Below, one piece after another: positions 17,059 through 25,844 of a stretch of 64,000 nucleotides of DNA (the first letter of the stretch is position 1; each line of letters begins with the position of its first letter). Origin of the DNA: Opitutaceae bacterium (GTDB lineage Bacteria > Verrucomicrobiota > Verrucomicrobiia > Opitutales > Opitutaceae); assembly GCA_030693515.1 (NCBI GenBank), contig JAUYAK010000019.1, positions 1 to 64,000 of the forward strand. Direction: 5' to 3'. The notes under the pieces are model-generated. The model made no database searches, was not told where the DNA came from, and worked only from the letters and a program-made list of their open reading frames with translations. The translations under genes were made by a program, and so were the position numbers.

Positions 17059-17976
17059 ATGATCACGCCGCCGGACATCCCTGCGTGGCTGGCGCGGCTC
17101 TATCCGTTTTCACCGCGGAAAGTGCTCACGCCCGGCGGCGCGAGCATGAGCTACCTCGACGAAGGCCCGCGCTCGGACGAGGCCGTGCTCATGCTTCTCG
17201 GCAACCCGAAGTGGTCGTTCTATTACCGCGACCTGGTGCATGCGCTCGCGCCCACGATGCGCTGCATCGCGCCCGATCACATCGGCATGGGGCTCTCGGC
17301 CAAGCCGCAGGACTACCGCTACACCCTGGGGCAGCGCATCGCCGACATCGAGGCGCTCGTCGCGACGCTGAAACTGAAACGCGTGCATCTCGTCGTGCAT
17401 GACTGGGGCGGGGCGATTGGTTTTGGTTTCGCGGCCCGGTATCCGGAGTTGATCGGGCGAATCGTAATTCTCAACACGGCGGCCTTTGCCTCACCGCACA
17501 TCCCGGCGCGCATCGCGTTGTGCAAACTGCCGCTCCTCGGGCCGCTGCTCGTGCGCGGTGCCAACGGCTTTGCGTGGCCCGCGACGTGGATGGCGATGCA
17601 CGCGCGGAAATTGTCGGCCGATGAAAAACGCGCCTACTTGTTTCCCTATGACTCCTGGGCGCATCGCGCCGCGGTAAGCGCATTCGTGCAGGACATCCCT
17701 TTGGGCGAGTCGCACCCGAGCTGGCGGACGCTGCAAGAAGTCGAGCAAGGGCTCGCCGAGTTCCAAGATCGGCCCGTGCTCGTGCGCTGGGGCGGACGGG
17801 ACTTTTGCTTCAACGACCGCTTCCTCGCGCGCTGGCGGGAAATTTTTCCTCAGGCCGACGTGCAACGGCTGCCCGAGGCCGGGCACTACGTGCTGGAGGA
17901 CGCGCGCGCCACCATCGTGCCGGACATCACGCGGTTTTTTTTTGTCAGCGGCGAAGTAGGGCCTTCGCGCCCGTAG
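17059..17976 (+). CDS. OleB-like alpha/beta hydrolase (haloalkane-dehalogenase fold)
   Basis: 305 residues. The pattern GNPKWSFYYRDL, APDHIGMGLSAKP, VVHDWGGAIGFGFA is that of the haloalkane dehalogenase/OleB group. The nucleophile is Asp115 in HDWGG, with Asp248 (GGRDFCFND) and His276 (EAGHYVLEDA) as the other triad members. OleB acts as a beta-lactone decarboxylase in long-chain olefin synthesis. The gene follows the OleA-like thiolase after 100 bp that hold two palindromes. Its last 91 bp overlap the 3' end of malQ on the opposite strand, and a nine-T run near 17936-17944 lies in the overlap, so the last dozen residues could be altered by a slip or a sequencing error. Confidence 0.75.
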   Translation: MITPPDIPAWLARLYPFSPRKVLTPGGASMSYLDEGPRSDEAVLMLLGNPKWSFYYRDLVHALAPTMRCIAPDHIGMGLSAKPQDYRYTLGQRIADIEALVATLKLKRVHLVVHDWGGAIGFGFAARYPELIGRIVILNTAAFASPHIPARIALCKLPLLGPLLVRGANGFAWPATWMAMHARKLSADEKRAYLFPYDSWAHRAAVSAFVQDIPLGESHPSWRTLQEVEQGLAEFQDRPVLVRWGGRDFCFNDRFLARWREIFPQADVQRLPEAGHYVLEDARATIVPDITRFFFVSGEVGPSRP

Positions 17977-19532
17977 AGCGCGGCGAGTTCGCGGAGGTAG
18001 GGGCCGGAACGCTCGACGAGGGTTTGCAGTTCCTCCTCGTGATAGCGCCACGTCCAGTTGCCCTGCGGCTTGCCGGGGGTGTTGAAGCGACCTTGCGAAC
18101 CAAGGCTCATGAGGTCCTGCAACGCAACGATCGCGAGACTGGCCGGCGAGGCGTAGGCGGAGCGCACGAAATCCCAGCCGATCTCCTGGCCGCTCACGCT
18201 GAGGTAGCGGCGCAGGTGGTCGCGGGTTTTTTCATCGGCCGTGGCATACCAGCCGCGTGTGGTGTCGTTGTCGTGCGTGCCGGGATAGACCACGGTGTTG
18301 GCGCGATGGTTGTGGGGCAGGTAGAGATTGTCGGCGCCGCCGCCATAGGCGAACTGCAGGACCGCCATGCCCGGCAAGCCGGTCGCGTCGCGGAGCGCGA
18401 CCGTCGCCGGCGTCAGCAGCCCGAGGTCTTCGGCGATGAGCTTGGCCTCGGGCATCGCGGCCTTCACCGCACGGAAAAAATCCAGCCCGGGCCCGTCGAC
18501 CCACTGGCCGGTGCGCGCCGTCGGTGCACCGGCGGGCACCGACCAATAGGCCTCGAATCCGCGAAAATGATCGATGCGCACAATGTCGCAGAGGGCGAAA
18601 TTGGCGCGCAGGCGCGCCAGCCACCAGGCGTAGTTCTCCGCGGCGTGCGCGGGCCAGTCATAGAGTGGGTTGCCCCAGAGCTGGCCATCGGCCGAGAAAT
18701 AATCCGGCGGCACGCCGGCGACCGCCGTCGGCCGCAGCGTGCGGCGGTCGAGCTGGAAGAGGTGCGGGCTCGTCCAGACATCCGCGCTGTCCAGCGCCGC
18801 AAAAATCGGGGTGTCGCCGACGATGCTGATCCCGAGCTGCGTGGCTTTGGATCGAAGTTCGCTCCATTGGCCGAAGAACAGATACTGGATGAACGCGTAG
18901 GCCTCGGCGCGCGTGGCGACCGCCGCGCTGAGCGGCGAACGTTGGGCCGCCTCAAACGACCGTGCCTCGTCGGGCCATTCCCACCAGGGTTTCCCGCCGA
19001 AATGATCCTTCAGCGCGGAAAACAGCGCGTAGCCGGGCAACCATCCCGCCTGGGCGGCCCGAAACGCCGCAAAGTCGCCGTAGGGCAGCGCACGCTTCGG
19101 GTCGCGTCGCCAAGCGGCGTGCGCGGCGAACAGCAGCGGAAGCTTGCGCTCATAAATCGCCCCGTAGTCCACGCGATCACGATTCAGGTAGCGCAGAGGC
19201 TGCACCGCCGCCTCAGTCAGCAAGCCGGCGCGAATCAGCGCGGCGGGATCGATGAAGTAGGGGTTGCCGGCGAACGAGGAAAAGCACTGGTAGGGCGAAT
19301 CACCGTAGCCGGTCGGCCCCAGCGGGCAGGTTTGCCAGTAGCGCAGCCCTGATCCGGCGAGGAATTTGAGAAATGAAAATGCCGACTCGTCGAAGGCCCC
19401 GATGCCAAACGGACTCGGCAGGGAAGTCGGATGGAGCAATACCCCCGCACCTCGATCGCGGAGCCAATCGAAGAGGGGAAGCGCGTTCCCAAGTCCTTGG
19501 GCCGCGACTCGCTGCGATTGAGAATCAGGCAT
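17886..19532 (-). CDS. malQ: 4-alpha-glucanotransferase (amylomaltase)
   Basis: 548 residues, GH77 family. The N-terminal GVLLHPTSLPSPFGIG and GYGDSPYQCFSSFAGNP are family signatures. The three catalytic acids are Asp321 in VRIDHFRGFE, Glu368 in LIAEDLG and Asp421 in PGTHDNDTTRGWY. It moves alpha-1,4-glucan segments in maltose and glycogen metabolism in the cytoplasm. It is a single gene facing away from lepB by 91 bp but on the same strand. The C-terminal tail after LRELAALYGREG (about 25 residues) lies opposite the OleB-like gene and crosses a run of A residues, so its exact end is uncertain. Confidence 0.92.
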   Translation of the reverse strand: MPDSQSQRVAAQGLGNALPLFDWLRDRGAGVLLHPTSLPSPFGIGAFDESAFSFLKFLAGSGLRYWQTCPLGPTGYGDSPYQCFSSFAGNPYFIDPAALIRAGLLTEAAVQPLRYLNRDRVDYGAIYERKLPLLFAAHAAWRRDPKRALPYGDFAAFRAAQAGWLPGYALFSALKDHFGGKPWWEWPDEARSFEAAQRSPLSAAVATRAEAYAFIQYLFFGQWSELRSKATQLGISIVGDTPIFAALDSADVWTSPHLFQLDRRTLRPTAVAGVPPDYFSADGQLWGNPLYDWPAHAAENYAWWLARLRANFALCDIVRIDHFRGFEAYWSVPAGAPTARTGQWVDGPGLDFFRAVKAAMPEAKLIAEDLGLLTPATVALRDATGLPGMAVLQFAYGGGADNLYLPHNHRANTVVYPGTHDNDTTRGWYATADEKTRDHLRRYLSVSGQEIGWDFVRSAYASPASLAIVALQDLMSLGSQGRFNTPGKPQGNWTWRYHEEELQTLVERSGPYLRELAALYGREGPTSPLTKKNRVMSGTMVARASSST

Positions 19533-19623
19533 GGTAGGTAGAATCTCTCAACTTAACATAATCGGTATTGTGCCTTGCGGGTGGCGAAACTTGCAAGGAC
19601 GCCGCGTAAAGTCGGCCAAGCGC

Positions 19624-20925
19624 TCATCGCGCCGGGCCCCAATGTCGGTTGAATGGGAAATAAACGAAGATCGGACGGCCGACGACATCGGGGCCCGGCA
19701 CGAAGCCCCAGTAGCGACTGTCGGCGCTGTTGCCCGAATTATCGCCCATCGCGAAATAGCGGTTGGCGGGCACGGTCACGCTTTCGCCGGCTTTTAGATA
19801 ACCATCGGCGACCGGTGGATATACATACCCAAGGTAGCCGCCGGTTTGCTTGGCGTTCTCACCAAACGCCACCGAACCCTCGATGGGCTTGCCATTGCGC
19901 ATCAGCATGGGTGCACGCACCTCCAGGACGTCACCGGGAGTTCCTACGAGACGCTTGATGTAATACTGATCGCCCATGTCACGCGCGATGCCCGGGATGT
20001 TGCCGGTGCGGAAAACAAACCCGCTGCCGACCTCGGGTCGCACAAAATGGTAGCTCACACGGTCCACCAGCAGCTGATCACCGGTAAGTTGGTCGAATGA
20101 GAGAATACGCTCTCCTGCCCGCACGGTTTTTCCGACCCGCACACACCGCTGCTGATAACCGCCGATGGTGCGGACCTCAAACTGGCGTTCGCGCACGAGC
20201 CGATCCACTTCGGTCCGCATCGCCTCCGGCGAATACTGGGTGCCACGGTTGAGGAAGGCGTCGTAAATGACCCAATCAAAATCAAAATCGAAAGGCAGTT
20301 TGACCGTCACACTGCGCTCGCCGACGAATAAGGTGTATTCTCGCACGTCGGTCGGAATGACCAGCCAGGTATGACCCGGCACAGTGCGGGAAGATACGAC
20401 GCCGCGTGATTGCGGGCCGTAGACTGGCACCAGCACGTCACCCTCGCCCGGTGCATCAAGCCGGTGCGCCCATGCGCCCAAGGCCACGCCGCGGACGGCG
20501 ACGGCGGCGATGTTGGGCTCCTCGGCGGGCGTCTTGTAAACCTCGGCGGTCATGCCGTTGTAGGTCGGCCACATCGAGTTCGTCGGGATCTTGAAGGGCT
20601 GCACGAAATACGTGCGGATGCCGAGAATCACGATCGCGGCGACGAGGAAGAACTCCACGTTTTCGACGAGCGATGATTTCGGATAAACCGATCCGCCGGT
20701 GCGGCGGAGCACGTCCTCCAGACGCTCGATCCCGAGCTTCAGTTTTTCGGCCCCGGCTTTTTCCTTCACGAGCAAGCGCAGTTCATCGCGGCGGGCGTTG
20801 AGTTCAGCCAGCACCGCGACCGCGAGCTGATCGCGGCGGAAATGGAACACGCGGTCGGCGACCTCGAGCCAGTTGCGGGCGTTGCCGCGCATCTTTTTTT
20901 CAGGGGAGGCAAATGGTCCGAACAT
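19624..20925 (-). CDS. lepB: Signal peptidase I with a large internal insertion
   Basis: 433 residues. One membrane helix (about residues 90-104) precedes the catalytic Ser117 in IPTNSMWPTY; Lys324 in YYIKRLVGTPGD is the general base; box E is MGDNSGNSADSRYWGFVP. The Ser-Lys distance is 207 residues compared with 55 in E. coli (Ser90-Lys145), so a domain of about 150 residues is inserted. There is also an 85-residue charged N-terminal extension. It removes signal peptides at the outer face of the inner membrane. It starts 24 bp after lepA, forming fabD-lepA-lepB, and lepA-lepB linkage is common in bacteria. Confidence 0.9.
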   Translation of the reverse strand: MFGPFASPEKKMRGNARNWLEVADRVFHFRRDQLAVAVLAELNARRDELRLLVKEKAGAEKLKLGIERLEDVLRRTGGSVYPKSSLVENVEFFLVAAIVILGIRTYFVQPFKIPTNSMWPTYNGMTAEVYKTPAEEPNIAAVAVRGVALGAWAHRLDAPGEGDVLVPVYGPQSRGVVSSRTVPGHTWLVIPTDVREYTLFVGERSVTVKLPFDFDFDWVIYDAFLNRGTQYSPEAMRTEVDRLVRERQFEVRTIGGYQQRCVRVGKTVRAGERILSFDQLTGDQLLVDRVSYHFVRPEVGSGFVFRTGNIPGIARDMGDQYYIKRLVGTPGDVLEVRAPMLMRNGKPIEGSVAFGENAKQTGGYLGYVYPPVADGYLKAGESVTVPANRYFAMGDNSGNSADSRYWGFVPGPDVVGRPIFVYFPFNRHWGPAR

Positions 20926-20949
20926 GGGGCGTGGGGTGGATTTTCGGCG

Positions 20950-22746
20950 TCAGTTGTTCTGGAGAACCTTGATGAAGGCGTCGGGCGGGATCGAGACCTT
21001 GCCGATCAGCTTCATCTTCTTTTTGCCCTCTTTCTGCTTGTCGAGGAGTTTGCGTTTGCGGCTGATATCGCCGCCGTAGCACTTGGCCGTCACGTCCTTT
21101 CGCATCTCGCGGACGTTGTCACGGGCGATTACCTTGCCACCGATGGCGGCCTGAATCGCGACCTTGAACATCTGGGGCGGGATGATCTCGGCGAGCTTCT
21201 CGCAGAGCTGGCGACCTTTCCCTTCGGCCTTGTCGCGATGCACGATGCTGGAAAACGCGTCCACCGGATCGCCGTTGATCAGGATATCCATCTTCACGAG
21301 GTCCGAAGTCTGATAGTCGCCGAGTTCGTAGTCCATCGAACCGTAGCCATGGGTGACGCTCTTCAGGCGATCGTTGAAATCGACGAGGATTTCGTTGAGC
21401 GGCAGCACGGCGCGGAGCATCACGCGGTTCATGTCGAGCGTGTCGGTATGTTCGCACACGCCGCGTTTTTCCATGATGAGGGCGAGGATGTCGCCCATGC
21501 TGTCGTTGGGCGTGATGATGGAGGCGCGGATCGTGGGTTCGCGAATCTCGATCAGCTCGCCGGGGTCGGGCATGTTGACGGGGTTGTCGATCTCGAGCAA
21601 TTCGCCGCCGTGCCGCACCATGTGATAGATGACGCTCGGATAGGTGGAAATGATTTCGACGTCATGCTCGCGGCGGATGCGCTCCTGGATGATTTCCATG
21701 TGGAGCAGGCCGAGGAAGCCGCAGCGAAAACCGAAGCCGAGCGCGAGTGAACTCTCGGACGAATAGACGAAGGCCGCATCGTTCAGCCGCAAGCGGCCGA
21801 GCGCGGCCTTGAGTTTTTCGTAGTCGTCGCTCTCAAGCGGATAGAGGCCGCAAAACACCAGCGGGCGGACCTCCTTGTAACCGGGCAACATCTCGGTCGC
21901 GGGCTTGTTCGCGATGGTGATGGTGTCGCCCGTCTTCACATCGGCGGTGTTCTTGATCGTCGAGACGATGTAGCCGACGTCACCAGCCCGAAGGATGTCG
22001 GTCTTCACCATTTTCGGCATGAAGATGCCGACTTCCTTGACCTCGGATTTCTCGCCGTTGCTCATCAGGAGCATCATGTCGCGGGCCTTGATGGCGCCGG
22101 AAAAGACACGCACGTAGGCAATGCACCCGCGGTAGGAATCGTAGAGCGAGTCGAAGACGAGGATGCGCGTCTGGGGGTATTCAGTCCAGCGCGGCGAAGG
22201 CACGCGGGAGACCACGGCCTCAAGAATGTCGATGATACCGATGCCCGACTTGCCGCTGGCGAGGATCGCCTCCTCGGCGGGGATCGTCAGGATGTCCTCC
22301 AGCTGGCGCATGCAGAGCTCGAGGTTGGCGCTGGGCAGGTCGATTTTGTTGATGACCGGGATGACCTTGAGTTTTTGGCCGAACGCGAGGTGCGCGTTGG
22401 CGACCGTCTGCGCCTCGACGCCTTGGGCGGCGTCGATGAGCAGCACGGCGCCTTCGCAGGCCGCGAGGCTGCGCGAGACCTCGTAGGAGAAGTCCACGTG
22501 GCCCGGCGTGTCCATCAGGTTGAGCTTGTAGACATGCCCGTCTTTGGCGCGATAGCTCATCGTGACGGGGTGCGACTTGATCGTGATGCCGCGCTCCTTC
22601 TCGAGGTCCATCGCGTCGAGATGCTGGTCGGTCATCACCCGCTGTTCGACGGTGTTAGTGTGCTCCAGCAACCGATCGGAGAGCGTGGTCTTCCCGTGGT
22701 CGACGTGCGCGATGATGCAGAAATTGCGGGTGTATTTGGCGGACAT
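20950..22746 (-). CDS. lepA: Elongation factor 4 (ribosome back-translocase)
   Basis: 598 residues, full length. The G1 motif AHVDHGKTT, G2/G3 elements ERGITIKS and DTPGHVDF, and G4 NKIDLPSA are intact. The C-terminal CKGGDISRK-type region reads CYGGDISRKRKLLDKQKEGKKKMK, the lepA-specific tail. It is a GTPase that acts on stalled or mistranslocated ribosomes. It starts four bases downstream of fabD and precedes lepB by 24 bp, so the three genes probably share a transcript. Confidence 0.95.
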   Translation of the reverse strand: MSAKYTRNFCIIAHVDHGKTTLSDRLLEHTNTVEQRVMTDQHLDAMDLEKERGITIKSHPVTMSYRAKDGHVYKLNLMDTPGHVDFSYEVSRSLAACEGAVLLIDAAQGVEAQTVANAHLAFGQKLKVIPVINKIDLPSANLELCMRQLEDILTIPAEEAILASGKSGIGIIDILEAVVSRVPSPRWTEYPQTRILVFDSLYDSYRGCIAYVRVFSGAIKARDMMLLMSNGEKSEVKEVGIFMPKMVKTDILRAGDVGYIVSTIKNTADVKTGDTITIANKPATEMLPGYKEVRPLVFCGLYPLESDDYEKLKAALGRLRLNDAAFVYSSESSLALGFGFRCGFLGLLHMEIIQERIRREHDVEIISTYPSVIYHMVRHGGELLEIDNPVNMPDPGELIEIREPTIRASIITPNDSMGDILALIMEKRGVCEHTDTLDMNRVMLRAVLPLNEILVDFNDRLKSVTHGYGSMDYELGDYQTSDLVKMDILINGDPVDAFSSIVHRDKAEGKGRQLCEKLAEIIPPQMFKVAIQAAIGGKVIARDNVREMRKDVTAKCYGGDISRKRKLLDKQKEGKKKMKLIGKVSIPPDAFIKVLQNN

Positions 22747-22750
22747 CGTT

Positions 22751-23662
22751 TCAGGCGCTGAGATCGGAGAACTCGGAAAAACTTTTCACGGCCCAGGCTT
22801 TTTCGGTGCGGCGCGCAAGGCCGGCCAGCACCCCACCTGGCCCGAGTTCCCAAAACTCCGTCGCGCCGGCCGCGGCGGCGCTCCGCATGCAGTCTTCCCA
22901 CAGGACCGACGACACGACCTGCCTGACCAGCGCGGCCTTGAGTGCGGCGGGCTCGGAGATGGCGGCGCCCGTCGTGTTGGTGAACACCGCGAACCGCGGC
23001 GCGGCAAACGGCACGCCGTCCAGATACGCCGCGAAGGCCGCGCGCGCCGGCTCCATGAGCCGCGAGTGGTAGGCGCCGGCCACATTGAGCGGGATCACTT
23101 TTTTCATGCCGCGATCCTTGGCGGCGGCGACGGCGGCGACGACCTTGGTCTTCTCACCCGATACGATAATCTGACCCGGAGCGTTGAAGTTGGCAGCCTC
23201 GATGTCGAAATCGCGGCAGAGTTCCTGGACCTTGGTCCGCTCCTCGCCGATCACCGCGGCCATGCCGCCCGTGGTCTGCTCGCAGGCCTGCTGCATCAGC
23301 CGGCCCCGCTCCGCCACAATTCTCAGGCCGGTGGCAAAATCGAAAACCCCCGCGGCGCAATACGCCGTCACTTCGCCGAGGCTCAGCCCGAGCGCCAGCT
23401 TGGGTTCGCCGGCGGGAATCTTGCCCGCTTCGCGGAGCGCCGCGAACAGCGCGAGACCATGCACAAACAGCGCCGGCTGGCAGACTTTGGTCTGCGTCAG
23501 CTCGGCTTCCGGACCCTCGAAGCTCAGCGCCTGCAGGTTCCAGCCCAGCACGGTGTTGGCCTCGGCATAGAGCGCGCGGGCCGCCGCCGACTGCTCGCAG
23601 AGCGATCGGCCCATGCCGACCTTTTGGGATCCCTGTCCTGCAAATAAAAGTGCCAGTGCCAT
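22751..23662 (-). CDS. fabD: Malonyl-CoA:ACP transacylase
   Basis: 303 residues from the ATG at 23662; an upstream in-frame start at 23677 would add only MPVSS. The opening LLFAGQGSQKVGMG, the nucleophile Ser in GLSLGEVTAY and the His in GAYHSRLM are the standard FabD active-site elements. It charges ACP with malonyl groups for fatty-acid synthesis. It is separate from the FabZ/FabI locus at 14.6-15.9 kb and lies on the other strand as first gene of the lepA-lepB operon. Confidence 0.93.
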   Translation of the reverse strand: MALALLFAGQGSQKVGMGRSLCEQSAAARALYAEANTVLGWNLQALSFEGPEAELTQTKVCQPALFVHGLALFAALREAGKIPAGEPKLALGLSLGEVTAYCAAGVFDFATGLRIVAERGRLMQQACEQTTGGMAAVIGEERTKVQELCRDFDIEAANFNAPGQIIVSGEKTKVVAAVAAAKDRGMKKVIPLNVAGAYHSRLMEPARAAFAAYLDGVPFAAPRFAVFTNTTGAAISEPAALKAALVRQVVSSVLWEDCMRSAAAAGATEFWELGPGGVLAGLARRTEKAWAVKSFSEFSDLSA

Positions 23663-23769
23663 GCTTGAAACCGGCAAGACAAGCGCCCGGCCCGGTTTAA
23701 TCCAACCCTAATCTTCGCCACGCCGCCGCAGGGCACGCCCTGCTTGGCTTTCAGAGCATCGCCGCCGGC

Positions 23770-24882
23770 TCAGGATTTGATGAAGATGCCCTTGAGGTTC
23801 ATCTCCAGTTGCTGGGGATTCGGGGAAAATTTGAGGGCGTCGGCTTTGCTGATCTTGCCCGCCTTCACGAGGCGGTGGAGGTCTTTATTGAAATGGAATG
23901 TCGCGGAGTCGGCGTTGCTCTCGAGCAGCGACTGAATCTTCTCGTTCTGGCCCTCCAGGATCAGGTTCCGCACCGTGGCGTCGGCATAGAGGATTTCGTT
24001 GGCAGGCACGCGAGCGTTACCCTCCATGGTCGGAATCAGTTTTTGGCAAACGAAGCCACGCAGCGATCCGGCGATGGCGCGGCGCGCGGTCACGACTTCC
24101 TCGGCCGGAAAGAACTCGAACAAACGCGTGAGCGACTGCGCCACCGTCGCCGCGTGCATGGTGGAAAAAACCAAGTGACCGGTCTCCGCCGCGCTGATCG
24201 CGGTCTCGAAGGTCTCGCGATCGCGCATTTCGCCGATGAGGATGATATCGGGGTTCTGGCGCAGGACGGACTTGATGCCGAGCTGGAAGCTCGGCACGTC
24301 GAGCCCGATCTCACGCTGCTGGAAAAGGGATTTGTCGTCCTGGAAGGTGTATTCGATCGGGTCCTCGATTGTGATGATGTGCTTGTCGCTCGTCTGGTTG
24401 ATCCAGTTGAGCATGGCGGCCATCGTCGAGCTCTTGCCGGAGCCGGTGGCGCCGCAGACCAGGAGGATGCCGTCCTTGGCCTGGGCGAGCTTCATGAGCG
24501 AGGGCGCGGTCTCGCCGAGGTTCAACTGGTCGAAGTTCGGCACCGTGCTCTTCACGTGACGCATCACGATGCTGACCAGTCCGCGCTGGTGGAACGCATT
24601 CACGCGAAAACGCCCGATGCCGGAGACCGCATAGGCAAAATCGATCTGGCCTTCCTCGTCCCACCTTGCGCGGAAAATGGAGGGCACGTGCTCGCATACC
24701 CACGCCTCCGCCTCCGGGCACGAGATCGGGTCCATGTCCACCGGCTTGAGCTTGCCGGAGATGCGCACGTAGCCGGGCTTGTTGGACTTGATGATGACGT
24801 CGCTCACGCCGCTTTCCACCGCGAGCTTGAGCAGTTCGTTGATGATTTCGGTGTGCGGTGTGACGGCGTCGGCGGTGGTCAT
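23770..24882 (-). CDS. PilT/PilU-type pilus retraction ATPase
   Basis: 370 residues from ATG 24882. The Walker A motif is GATGSGKS (residues 144-151), Walker B IILIGEMRDRET around 213-224, with the Asp box TIEDPIEY and His box TGHLVFSTMHA. The short N-terminal domain and lack of a GspE-type N1 domain place it with twitching-motility ATPases. The RFRVNAFHQRG stretch is the conserved family arginine region. It powers pilus depolymerisation at the inner membrane. No other pilus motor gene is near; functionally it may relate to the pseudopilin cluster at 2-9.3 kb, but that is inference. It is divergent from dapA, with 69 bp between starts. Confidence 0.88.
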   Translation of the reverse strand: MTTADAVTPHTEIINELLKLAVESGVSDVIIKSNKPGYVRISGKLKPVDMDPISCPEAEAWVCEHVPSIFRARWDEEGQIDFAYAVSGIGRFRVNAFHQRGLVSIVMRHVKSTVPNFDQLNLGETAPSLMKLAQAKDGILLVCGATGSGKSSTMAAMLNWINQTSDKHIITIEDPIEYTFQDDKSLFQQREIGLDVPSFQLGIKSVLRQNPDIILIGEMRDRETFETAISAAETGHLVFSTMHAATVAQSLTRLFEFFPAEEVVTARRAIAGSLRGFVCQKLIPTMEGNARVPANEILYADATVRNLILEGQNEKIQSLLESNADSATFHFNKDLHRLVKAGKISKADALKFSPNPQQLEMNLKGIFIKS

Positions 24883-24951
24883 GATAGAAAAGCGTTGCGA
24901 TGGAGTATTTCGCCGTCGTCGTCTGTGCCACAAGGCTACTTTGCCATTTTC

Positions 24952-25836
24952 ATGAAACTTAGACCGTTTACCGGGACAATTACCGCCTTGGCCACGCCGT
25001 TTCGCAACGGCACTGTCTCCTATGACGACCTGCGCAAACTGGTCGCCTTCCAGATCAAGGGTGGCATCGACGGCTTGGTGCCAGTCGGCACCACGGGTGA
25101 ATCCCCTACCCTCGACTACGACGAGCACATCGACGTCATCCGGTGTGTCGTCGCCGAGTCCCGCGGCCGGGTGCCGGTCATCGCCGGCACCGGCTCAAAC
25201 TCAACCCATGAGGCCCTGCACCTGACCAAGCTGGCCGACGAGGCCGGCGCCGACGCCATGCTCGTCGTGGCGCCTTATTACAACAAGCCGAGCCAGGAGG
25301 GTCTTTTCCGACACTTCAGTGCGATCGCCGAGGCGACCGACAAGCCGATCATCCTCTACTCCATCCCGGGCCGCTGCGGCATCGAAATTAGCGTGGGCGT
25401 GGTCGCGCGGCTGCGGGCGAAATACAAGCACGTCGCCTGGATCAAGGAAGCCGGCGGCAGCGTTGATCGCGTCGATCAGCTCAAGCAGGAACTCGGTGGC
25501 GATATCACCGTGCTGAGCGGGGACGATTCGCTGACGCTTCCGTTCATGGCCGTCGGCGCCGAAGGCGTGATCAGCGTGGCTTCGAATCTCTACGTGCGCG
25601 AAATCGGCAAGATGGTGCGCCTCGCCCTCGCCAACGATTTCGCCAAGGCGACCAAGATTCACCGCCGGCTCTATCCGGCGTTCAAGACGCTGTTCATCGA
25701 GCCCAATCCCGTCCCGATCAAGGCCGCGCTCAAGCGGGCCGGCATCATCGCCTCCGACGAGGTGCGCTCGCCACTCTGCGAGATGACGCCCGCCAACGCG
25801 CAGGCACTCGCCAAGGTTCTCGCACAGCTCGACTGA
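24952..25836 (+). CDS. dapA: 4-hydroxy-tetrahydrodipicolinate synthase
   Basis: 294 residues. Key residues are present: Thr47/Thr48 in GTTGES, Tyr136 in LYSIPGR and the Schiff-base lysine Lys165 in AWIKEAGG. It condenses pyruvate with aspartate semialdehyde in the lysine/diaminopimelate pathway, needed for peptidoglycan. The ATG at 24952 gives the normal N-terminus (RPFTGTITALATPF); the frame is open further upstream but only as antisense to the pilus ATPase gene. dapB follows after eight bases. Confidence 0.95.
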   Translation: MKLRPFTGTITALATPFRNGTVSYDDLRKLVAFQIKGGIDGLVPVGTTGESPTLDYDEHIDVIRCVVAESRGRVPVIAGTGSNSTHEALHLTKLADEAGADAMLVVAPYYNKPSQEGLFRHFSAIAEATDKPIILYSIPGRCGIEISVGVVARLRAKYKHVAWIKEAGGSVDRVDQLKQELGGDITVLSGDDSLTLPFMAVGAEGVISVASNLYVREIGKMVRLALANDFAKATKIHRRLYPAFKTLFIEPNPVPIKAALKRAGIIASDEVRSPLCEMTPANAQALAKVLAQLD

Positions 25837-25844
25837 CCGCCGCC

